The notes under the pieces are model-generated. The model was given only the letters and a program-made list of their open reading frames with translations. It ran no database searches and was not told the DNA's origin. Below are positions 48,178 through 59,684 of a DNA stretch of 64,000 nt, piece by piece. The stretch spans positions 1,674,001 to 1,738,000 of the forward strand of contig CAMPDV010000008.1 of NCBI GenBank assembly GCA_946699065.1. Reading direction: 5' to 3'. This DNA is from Loxodes magnus (taxonomy: Eukaryota > Ciliophora > Karyorelictea > Loxodida > Loxodidae). The translations under genes were made by a program, and so were the position numbers. Position 1 is the first letter of the stretch; every line of letters starts with the position of its first letter.

Positions 48178-51100
48178 TTTTTATTTTTAATGAGATTAAA
48201 TGAAAATAAATGTAATTAAAAACCATCCATTCAATTTCCAGAGTTATTAAAGCTTTTCTTTGTAAATCAGATTCTTAAAATAAAACTGAGTGTCTTACAG
48301 AATAAAAAAGGGATTGGATTTTAATTTGAAGATAAGCAATAATCAATTTAAAACATTTGAGAAAAAGTTAAACTAAAATGAATATCTCCTTTTCAGATTT
48401 AATTATAAGAGACACATAATTATGAAAAATGTTCTCAAATAATAGATGTGCTTATCTAAATGAGCAGCTGAGTTAAAAAAAATTAAAAAGTTTATCCTTT
48501 TAAATATAGCAAGAATAAAGTATTAATTTTATTTGCATTTTTAATTTTTTAAATTTATTCTGACAAGTCGAATTAGGATTGCTCTAAAATTTTTTGCTAT
48601 AAAATAAAATTTATAAAATTATAAAGATAATCTATCAACATAATATAAATAGATGTTAATATCATTGAGAATTTAATCTTGGTTAACTTAATTTAAACTT
48701 TTATAAGTGAATCAAAATTAATTTATAGTAAAGCTATAATAAAAAATAGATAAGTGAAATAAATAAAAAATAAATAATGGTATAAGATGAGTCGCTTAGA
48801 ATTTTATTATATTAAAATTTTATTTCAATGCAACTCTTTAAAAAAGATCTAACATTAAATAAAAAACTGAACTAATATAATTTTTATCTTATTATTGATA
48901 AATTGTTAAGTCAAATTAGAAACAACTTTAAACCTCTCTTTTTTCCTCTTTTGATAATTTCTTTTTTTTATTGAATAATTAAATATAAAATAGAGGAAGA
49001 TTAGACTTTTATATTTAAAGAATAAAATGTACTAGAAAAGATCTAAACTTTGAAAATAATTAAGAAAGATTTATAAAGTACAAGAAATAGGCTTTTGATC
49101 TCCAAAAAAAACCCTGCAAATTAAGAAATCGAAAAAGCTCTCTCTTTATTTAAAAAGTTATAATTATCAGAGAAATAGTTTAAATAAATTTCCACTCAAA
49201 GGAAATTAAAAAAAAAATATAAATAAATCAAGAGTAAAATATCCAAAACAAATATTTTTTGATTATTCCCTTAACAAGATTAGAAAAATTTTAGCAACTA
49301 AATTTCGATATAAAAAAAGATAGAGTAAGCTAACTTTATTTTTTCTTAATTTTTTGAAATTAAATAATATAAAGTGAATAAGAGCATATATAAATTAAAA
49401 ATTCTTAAGATAAAATTTTTTTCTATTAATTTTAAAACTTAAACTTAACTCTTATGCAATGCTTAAACCTCTACAACCGATATAGCCTTGATCTTTTTAT
49501 TATTAAATTTGATTTTTTAACTAACTAAATAAATTTTTTTTGCAATGTTAGCAAACACTTTCTCATCTACATAGGCCTCGTTTTAGAAATTTATATTTTG
49601 AAGAATATTAAAATCTAATTGATAAAATTTTATTTTCTCTTAACAATTTTTTTAAATAAATGTCTCTAAGTTTTATACATAATAAATACTTCTAATCAAA
49701 TAAATTTTAGGTATCAAATATTCATAATTATTTATAATCCTAGAGAAAATTAGATTTAGTTAGCATAAAGATATTCTTGCTATTTTTAGTTAAGAAAAGC
49801 TTTTATTTCGATGGATAAATTTACGTAAGATCAAGAACTGTTTTTATTGTTATGAAAAATCTTGAAATTATTTTAAAATATGTTTTCATTCTATTTTATA
49901 GCAAGATTAAGATATAATTAACTTATTTAAAATATAGATCTTTTTCTTCTTTGCATGCTAGTAAGTAAATTAAGCTTTTATTGTATCTGAAAAATTTTCA
50001 TATCTTTATCCTTTCATTAAGAAATCAAGCCTTAAAATAACTAATTAATATACTAAATTCATTTTATAGTCGAAAATTATATGATATTTTAGACCCAAAA
50101 CTATTATACTTTTTTTCTTATAAACAATACAAAAGTTTTTCAAGTGAGTATAATCTTATCAAATTTCTAAGTCTATAATCCTGCTAATTTCCTCATAAAC
50201 GAACAAATATAAAATCTTTTAAATTTTGATTGATTTTTAAGCAAAATTTAGTTAAAAATAAAAGTTAATTTATCGATGCTTTTAATAATAAAATGCTATA
50301 TTTAAGTTCTCTTTGTTTATCATCTATAAAGTTTTTTCTTTGAAGTTGCTATACTTTCACTCTCATAAATTATAAAATGGGAATTTGTAAAGATTTATCT
50401 GAATTATTTTCTCTTAATTTTTTTATTGGATATACTTTTAATGGTGGGGATAAATAATTTATCTTCTTCAGAAATGATGGAAATGTATCTAGTATATTTA
50501 ATTCATCCAAATCAAAAATTATAAAATATAAAAATTAAATATCCAAAGAACTAGTTTAAACAATAAATAGTCTCATTAGAAAAAATTTGGTTTCAATTTT
50601 TTAATTGAGATTGCGATTATTAAATAAAGGGAAAAAAATAGATAGCCTAACTAAAAATCATAGTTGTATTCAGAGATAAATCTAGCAAAAAATGAATGAA
50701 TAGTACTTTAAAAATTAGTAACAAATTCTAAATTTTAACCTATTTATACATTTTAGAACAAATGGGTATGCACTAAAGTTTATGAAAAGCACATATATTT
50801 TGTACATATATAAATGGGAAACAATTTATTTTAAGAAATATATAATATTTAGTTTCTTTTAAACAGAAAAAATTAAATAAAATAGAATAAATTAGAAAAT
50901 TGTATCAAGTATAAGTAAATATAATCACTTCTTAGGTAATTAAAAATAAATCCTTATTTAATAAAATCTGATTTATATTCTTTTATATATTTGAGATATA
51001 CAAAATATATAAATTAGAAGTTCTAGGCTTTAATAACAAAAAGTATATAAATAAATGGCATATAAGCTACTAATTCTCAACTTTATTATTTTACTCTTTG

Positions 51101-54100
51101 AAGTTCTTAGTCAAGGAACTATCATTTTATAAAATATCATATGAGACTAGTAAAATATAGCCACTATTTTCAGGTATATTTGATATACATTAAATGTATG
51201 CCTAATTAAAATTGATTATCTATCATGAACTATTTAAAAGATTAAAATTTGCAAAGAAATAAATTTGTACTTAAAAGCTCAATTAGAAGAAGAAAATGTT
51301 CATATGAGTGGTAAAATTACTAAATCATTAATGTAATTTATAGATAAAAAGGGAGATGAAAGATATAATTTATTTTATTTCCTTTAATCATATTTTAAAG
51401 AGCAATAAGCTAGCTAATTAATTCTATAATCAAATCTTCTAAAGATAATTATTTTAAATTTATTACGATAAATGCATCCTTAATATGCTTAATACCATAT
51501 TATTTTTGCTTATCTTATAATTCTGCAAAGCTTTTATGAATTAATTATAGAAAGAAATAAAAATCTGATAATTTATAAATATTTACTTTAAGAGAAGAGA
51601 TAGGATTTGAATTCTTTCGTATTGTAATTAAAACTTCCTTGCATTTATTTATTGCCATTTATAACATTTTTCATGGCATATTTATTTAGGTTATAAGCAA
51701 AGGAGAAATTCCGCTTCCATTTACAAAAAAAATTATTTTTTAGATAGCCTTAATCATTTTTGCATATTAGCATATCATACTAAACAAATCATTTAATAGC
51801 TTAAAAGATAATTTTATAAGCTATAAAAGCCAAAATTATACCATGCTTATATTTTATATACCAGAAGACTTAAATATCTTAAAAATGTAGATATCGTACT
51901 ATATCAACTTAAATATATAGCTAAGGATTATTTGGATTTTGATATACACTTTATAATTATAAAAGTATTGTTTCAATTTTTTCGCATTCATTTAATTTTA
52001 CTTATAGTTTATAAGTAACTACAATCACCATAAGTAAACTATAATGTATCTTCCAATATTGACACATTGCTTTATCCGTTCTTGTGTACTCTAATCTTTT
52101 TCAATTTATCTGCGATAGAATATTTTCTAAATACTAAGCTCTCTCTTTTATTTACAAGCTATTTGCTCTTCTGTCTATGACTAAATTGAACCTTGTACTA
52201 TAGATATTACTAATTATACACATATTTAAACTTATATATTTAGTTAGAATGTTTTAATACTGGTAAGATTTAATTCAAAGTAGAAAAAGCATAAAGCTAA
52301 ATAGAATATATAATTATTTGATATTTTAACTAAGAATGAAAATACTTATATTAGCAGTCTCATAATCTCTTTAGTATTAAAAAATGTTATAAATGAATAC
52401 CAAACAATTAAACTGTATAAACAATAACTTTAAGAACTTCTTGAGGATTAGTTCAAATAAAAGAGCTTAATTGAGCTAGAATTCAGTTAAAATGCTTTTA
52501 AGTTCGAAATATATAGGAAAATTCTATTAGTCAGAATCTTAGCGCAAGTTAATCATGTAAAAAATATTAGAAATATAACTATATCAAGAAATATAAAGCC
52601 TATTTATTTAATTTATTTCTTTATTTAAATTTTAGTTATTTTTACTAATTTTAAAATCATTTTTTTCCTTTAAATCCATTAGCAAAGCTAAGAGTTTGAT
52701 CTTTAATTAAAAATTACTAGAGTAAAGTTATGAATAAATTAATAATAAGAGAGTAAGCTTTATGAATCTAAGCTTTTTGAGATAGATAATAGTATTGAGA
52801 AGAAAAAAGTTATTAATAAAATTCTCTAAAATAACAAAGATAAGTACTTAGTAAATTCTCCCTGTCTATAGTTCGAATGTTGGTATTTAAAGTAGAAACT
52901 TTCTTAATAATAGCAAAAGTAAGATTAAATAAAAACTTTAAGTATTTGGTTGAAAAATTTAAATAAGATTTATTAGAATGTAAAAATTACGAAGTAGCGT
53001 TAATGCTTCAATGTAAAAAAGAATTAAAAAAGAATTAATTTTGCAAGTTCTTATTAAATTTATTTAAATAGCGAATTTCATTTATATGATATTTAGATTA
53101 TATTGATATATCTTTTATATACACTCATATATTTAAATCATATCTCAAACATTACTATAAATATTTCAAATATGAATGCATTTTTAATACACCAATTTTA
53201 TTAGATATATTAGATCTGATTTTATATTAAAGAATAGTTATCTATAAAATAATTAAATTGTATATTATTCCTAGATTTACTAGATGCTATTTTAAAATTC
53301 TTGTTATGAAATTTAAATTTTGGTAGATTAGTTGTTTTTGTATATCCAGAACAACTTTATTCTCGAATGTGATAATGTATATAACTATCTAATTTTAGTT
53401 TTAATAACTGATTATCAAGTTATTTTTTCAATTTTTTTAATGATTTTTTATATTTTTTCCATTTCAAATACTTTATTTTTAAGATTATACGCTAGTTTTG
53501 AAATACCTCAAGTTTTAAGTGTTAATTTCTTTTTAAATGAAATTAAGTTTTATTTTCTATTAGATTGCTATGATTAAAAAATTTTTGCTAATTCAAGAAT
53601 AACCTTTCTCCTTTATTTATGGTATCTTACATTTATATTTATATCTTTTTAGTAGATTAAGTATATTTCTTTTGATTTCTTCGAACAATTTATCGATAAT
53701 ATAGCTAATATTAGAATTAGCCAAACCTTTGATTTAAATAGTTTTTTAATTTTATCTTAAGTTAGTTAAGTAGTAAACTTAGAATCAACTGCTTTTACTA
53801 AAGGATATTTTATTTTGCTCAACCAAAGTAATTAGTGTTATATCTCTAATATAGCTTAAAACAAGTATTAACGAGTTTATTTTCCTAGTTTAGATAACAA
53901 AACACTGCTTATTGGCTTATTTAATTACTTACTCATTTAAATTAACTTTCTCCTTCACTTTAAAATACAAATTGTAAACTTTTAAATTTATTCTATTTTG
54001 CTATTTCCAGCTTTTTTACTCATTTTAATGAAATAATCTTAAAAAAGTTATAGTGTAAGAATGAAATAAGATAATTTTCCATATATAATAGATGAAAGAT

Positions 54101-56363
54101 AATAGAATAAAGCATACTAAATGCACCATGAAATAAGTATTGTATATAATAGAAATAAAAGGTATAGGATAATCTAAAAATATGAGTATTTCTAAAATAA
54201 AAAAACATATATTAATTAAAGTGAAAAATGCAGAAGCAGTCAAAACTTACAATATTGGCATATAAGTTTATATAATCTCTAACTCTTATAATTAATTCCA
54301 ATTTGATTAGACAATCAAAGCTCATGCAAATAATCTAAGATATTTAAAATTTGAAAGGAGGAAAAATAAGATGAAGAGACCAGATGTTATCAAATCTAAT
54401 AAGATTTTCAGGAATAAATTTTTCTAGGTATTCAACTTATTATCATTTATAGTAATTAATTTCATAGATTTGTGGTATAAAACTTTATTCTATAAAGATA
54501 AGGAGAGATATAGAAGGGATTTATCTTAATGAAAATTGATAAACCTTTATTATCTAAATTGCTGAAATTCTAATTTCAGCGTAATCATAAAAATCTTCCT
54601 AGTTAAAATTTCATAAGAGATTAAATATTGGAAATGTATTCTTTGAAAAGAGATTTATATTAGGCAGGTTACATAAATGCATAAGTAAGTTATAAGATAA
54701 AAGAAATCTTTATTTATGAAGAATCATGTATAAATATATAATTAAAAGGGTATAATATCTATAACATTGCTTAATATTTTATAATTCTAACTAATTTGTT
54801 TTATAGTTTATAAGCCTATCCAAATTAAGGTAATCCAATAAATTAAGCTATAGTATATAAATTTAAATCTCTCTAAACATATTCAGAGTAAAGCTTAATA
54901 ATAATCACAAGGAGTTTACCTGATAGATGCAATTGATAACTATATTAAGAATAATTTAAAATATAATGTCTCGAAATATTCTAAATTTGAATGACTGTTT
55001 ATAATATTTATTGTGAAATTAAGATATTCCAAACTCTTTAATAAATATATGAAAAGAAAAAAGGTATGAAGTAACCTCTGTATATGGTAATATTATATAT
55101 TTAAGCTTATTTTAAAATTTTATTCTTTAAATGATTATGGCACTATTTTATCCTTCATTAAGCAATTAATTAAATCCTAGGATAAATTATGCTAATTTGG
55201 AAAAATTTAGTTGGAAGATTCCTGAAAAAATAGAATCTTTAGCGCTAGAGATAGATTTTAAATTAAAACAATTTTATAAAAGGAAGGTTATATTCTGAAA
55301 AAAAGATGGATACTTAAAAAAATCAATTTAATTTAGTCTTAATCAATTCTTTTTTCTCATACAAAAGTACCTAGAAAATCACTCTTTGCTATACAATATT
55401 TTAAGTTTTAATTGTGAGTTCTACTTCTGTCAAGAATTTTACTTTACTGAAAAATTTTTGTTCATAAAAGATAGTAAATGGCTCAAATATCAGTATTTCA
55501 TGTAGATCTCGATATGATATCTAAGAAAATTAAAAGAAAAATAAAAATAAAAACTACTTTTATATATGGAAAAATTTAATAAGATAGTAATTAAAAAGCT
55601 AGCTAATTAGAAGATAAATTTGTTTAAAAGAGAAAAATCTAAAAAATAATAAAGAAAGACAGCAACAAAAAAATTATAAGATTATAAAGAATTTTCATTA
55701 GTATCTGAAATGATTTAAATTAGAGGAGAAATAATGAAATTTTTATAGTGTTTATATTAAAAATCTAAAACTAAATAAAAATATTTAAAATCTATTAATT
55801 GTCTTGTAATTATCTAAATGTTTAAACTAAAAAGATTTATTTAATATATAAAAAACATCTAATTAAAAAATGAAATAGAAGAACAAAAAAACTTTTATAT
55901 CCTTCTTCTTTATAAAAAAATAAATCAATATTAAAACTAAACCTCTTTTATTAGAAGAGCTTTTTAAATTAGATCTAAACCTTTAAATTTTTATTAGTAT
56001 ATTAAACATTATTATTTAGAATTGTTATTTTATTAACCAAATTTCGGTATTTTTAGAAGTTATTAGTTCTAAATCTTTGGAAATCTAGATTCTTTTATTA
56101 AATAATAAAGTATTATGATATTGAAATAAGTTAATTCTTTATGATTAATTATGTAAACCTCTATCTTTATTGTTTTTTCTTAATAAAAATTTAAATTTAG
56201 AACTTATTCCTTTACAGTACTTCTTGCTAATTATTTAAAAATTGTTTAAAATGTCTACTTTTAAAATTTAATACATAACTAGACAATTTCAATTATTTGT
56301 ATATAGTTGAATTTAGTTAAAATTGTTTGGAACTTATTTAAATATTAAAATTAAAAACTGTTT
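48178..56363. other. AT-rich DNA, no supported gene
   Basis: About 8 kb without tRNA, repeat family member or conserved motif. Short standard-code frames at 53332-53577 (plus) and 54020-54243 (minus) encode only Phe/Ile/Leu/Tyr-rich strings expected from such DNA. Confidence 0.4.
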
Positions 56364-56816
56364 TCACTCCATTCTTTCCAACTACCTGCATAATAAATCG
56401 TTATAATTTACACTCTTCGTTTGATTTATTTCTTTTGCTTTGTGACTCATTAGAAACTTCGCTTCGTTCATTGCTTAGAATTGCTTAAATTTGAACACTA
56501 ACATTTTGAATGTATATGGTTTTAGCTCTTGCTTCAGTTTATTCCAATAGCTTCTTCTTTTATGTTAATACTTCTGAGATATTTTTACAAAAGTCATGGC
56601 TTGTTCTCGATTCCACTCATTATTTGCGACATGCATAAGTACACTTAGCCATCTACGCTTAATTTGCTTATCTGTTTTCGCTGTTTGATCTTGATGGAGA
56701 TGCTTATTAAGATGCCTTGATATTTTAGTTCATTTGTTGTAAAAGTTAGGAATTTTCATCTTATCGAGTATGAACTGATCTTCCTCATAGGACCACTCTT
56801 CTTCAATTAGCTTCAT
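56364..56816 (-). CDS. Myb/SANT-like DNA-binding protein, subfamily II
   Basis: With TAA/TAG as Gln, 150 codons run to TGA at 56364-56366. The Myb repeat reads EEEWSYEEDQFILDKM, then codon 29, TKISRHLNK, then TDKQIKRRWLSVL. Codon 29, the second tryptophan of the repeat, is TGA (56730-56732), while Trp68 (NNEWNREQAM) is TGG. Apart from this TGA there is no interruption or indel, which argues that the frame is under constraint. The C-terminal half (QKYQHKRR, YWNKLKQELKPYTFKM, LCRQLERME) is like the copy at 38044. Gln at QKYQ uses CAG then TAA, against TAG and TAG at 38044. It is probably a nuclear DNA-binding protein, alone on this strand. Confidence 0.8.
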
Positions 56817-56821
56817 TTAAT

Positions 56822-56828
56822 TACGAGT
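56822..56828 (-). promoter_or_regulatory. NYTCGTA motif before Myb-like start
   Basis: The plus-strand TACGAGT is ACTCGTA on the coding strand, five bases before the start codon. Confidence 0.4.
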
Positions 56829-59612
56829 AGATTTAAATTATAAAGTTGATTATTAAATTTAATTTAAACTAATATTTAAAGCTTATTTAAATATGGAACC
56901 TTTATTCTAATGACTTCAACTTTAAAACTTTATTATTATTAATAATTAGCTAGCTAATAAACAGTAAACCATTTAGTTTAGTATACAGTTATAACTTTCA
57001 TTTCTATTTATACTTATTTGAAGACTCTATTTAGAGGAAGGTAGCAGCAATCAATATTTAATAGAAGCATCTCCTTAGTTATTTAGTTTAAAGTTAGAAT
57101 ATTAAATGTCTTAAGAAGCTAAATTAATACTAGCTATTGTTTTATTATTTAAGAGCTTTAGTTCCAATTATCTTCATTTCATTATGCCTCTAGAATGAAT
57201 CACTTAAACATAATTAGTGTTAATTAAGAAATTAATGAGATTTATTACCATACCTATTATAAGTAAGTACCAAGTAGTTATATATAAGAAATGCTTAATA
57301 TTCATATCTAGTTATCAATAATTTATTGACTAACTAAAGTCATTTTATAAGAACTCTATTATTAAAACTGGTAGTTAACTTAATATAATTTAGAAGAAGC
57401 TTTCCTATTTCCTAAGTGATTTATCTTATATCATTTATTTCCTTTTTTGCTTAGATGCTAATATTTATTTTAGAATGCTAAGTTTTATACCATTTGGATA
57501 CTAAATACTATTTCAAGTGATTGGCATAAATCATTCTGCTGATAATTTAGTTTCTTCTAAAGTTATTTGTACTATATATCTTCTTACTATTTAGTAGCCA
57601 TAAAGCTATTAGTTAACCCTTATTAGGAATAAACTTTAATGATATCAGTTAAATACCTAATTTAGAAGAAAGCTATATAAGAATAAAGTAAATAAGTAAT
57701 AGATATATTTATTGTATTAGCTATATTTATTATAAATACTTCTATCTTATTTCCTAGTTTTTCTTCTAAAGTACCTTTAAATTAGTTTGCTTTAGTTTTC
57801 TAATAGTTCTAGTGCATTTAATTAGTATGCTAAATTTCTCTTTATGATTATTTTACTATTTTAGGTATAAAGTATGTTTAAGAATTAAAGAAGCAAAAAT
57901 TATTATTTAATTAAAGCTTTACGAAGAAACTATAACTGATTATGACTTGCAGCTATATGTGTGATATAACCAATTTAAAATAGAAATATTTATTGTAATG
58001 TATAATTAAGCTTTTATAAATTTATCAAAAGTTTAGCAATCTCTATATTTTTAAACTATTTAAGAATGATATTCATTAAAATTAAAGGCTATGCTTATAT
58101 CATTTTATAGTATTTAATAATTTAAGCATCTATATAGTTATAAGCTAATAATTTTATATTAAGTTCTATCATAGAAAATTAGAATCTTAGAGATTTAGTT
58201 TACTATTTATCTTGCTTTATTTATTAGAAGGAAAAGGATTCATTTATTATTAAGCATAATCTTAAATTATTTCAATGAAAATCATTTTAGAAGTTAAAAC
58301 CAAAGTAAACTGTAAAAATTTGATACTTTTCTCAGCTTTATTTAGATGACTTGTAATAATAATTTTGTGAAACCAAAATTTTTTTATATATCATTTAAGC
58401 AAAATAATTTCAGCTTGATTTTATACATTTTCACTTATAAATTAAGGGAATATAATTTAAGTAATATAAATAGAAAAGTGTTAGTTGGCATAGGAAATAA
58501 AATCTATTCTTTTTGTGATGTCTAAATACAATATCTTTTTTCCTAAAGCTAATTTCTCAGTTTTAACTACTTGATGCTATAACTTCTTATTCTTAAACTA
58601 ATTTTAAATTAAGCAAAGCTAAATACTCACTTATACATCAAAATCAAATAAAACATTTTTTAAGCACTCACTCTTTTTTAGGTTTAGAAGTCAGTAAGCA
58701 TCAGAAAATTTAACTAGAGTCAAGGATAAAACTAAAGCTTTGACAAAAAGTTGAAAATGAGCAAAATCTTATAATATTTTGCAATAAATCTATAAAAATA
58801 TAAAAAGATATTAAATGAATAAATCCAATAATTTCTAATTTATTCTTCTTTTATGGCTTATTTAAAATATATTTTATGCTTTTTTTATTTTGTTAATATG
58901 AATGTCTAAGTGGAAAAGTTTGAGCTTTAAAAGAATTATTATTTTTAGAAAAAATTTAAAGAGGAAAATAAGATAAGGTTCGAAAAAGAAGGAAAGTTAG
59001 TTAAAAAGTAATAGGTTTAGGTTTAAAGTAAAGAGTTTGGAATAAAATTACAAAAAAATAGATATTTAATATCAAGGAAATCAGAATTTCAAGTTAAGTA
59101 ATAATAGAAAAGCAAAAAAAATCGAGGTCACTTGATAAGGAAGCAAATCTTTTTAAAATTATAGAATTTATCTCCTTATACATCGAAAATGCCCATTTTA
59201 GCTATAAAAATGAATTTTTATATCTGAATTAAAACTTATCTTGCAATAGTAGTCCCTTTAATATCTTTTGCTATAAAATTTTATTTAACATTATTTAGTC
59301 AGATTAATAGAATTTAAGACAAAAAAGATTTAAATATCTATTTTATTTATTAAATAAAAGCACAAAAATAAACTAAAATTTAAATTTAGAAAAAAATAAA
59401 GGAAGAAACTTTATGATTTAACACATAGCATCATTACTCTATCTTATTTTATAAAAATTTGCTTATTTTTCGGGCTTTTCTCATTTATTTATTATTTTGC
59501 TTTTGTATTTTTTTATTTTTAGTAAGCTTCTTTCTTCTCAATTCTTCTTACATTTTAAAAAGGTAAATTTTAAAATTTATTATTTAAACTTTTGATGTTA
59601 TAAATATTAAGA
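56829..59612. other. AT-rich DNA, no gene recognised
   Basis: The first 60-100 bases share short blocks with the flank upstream of the Myb-like gene at 38044. The rest shows no gene. The last 35 bases are the conserved tRNA-Asp upstream region with a TATAAATA box. Confidence 0.4.
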
Positions 59613-59684
59613 TCCGAGGTAGTATAGTGGCTAGTATTTCTGCCTGTCACGCAGACGACCCGGGTTCAATCCCCGGCCTCGGAG
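59613..59684 (+). tRNA. tRNA-Asp (GTC)
   Basis: Identical over all 72 bases to the gene at 32550-32621: acceptor stem TCCGAGG/CCTCGGA, discriminator G, anticodon GTC in loop CTGTCAC. A run of seven T follows directly. About 35 upstream bases, including TTTTGATGTTATAAATATTAAGA, also match the other copy and then diverge, so the duplicated or conserved block is gene plus promoter only. The genes point away from each other, 27 kb apart. Confidence 0.96.

Noticed and set aside
53332-54243. Short hydrophobic frames on both strands
   Set aside because: They are bounded by TAA/TAG, which are not stops in this code, and have the composition of translated AT-rich DNA.
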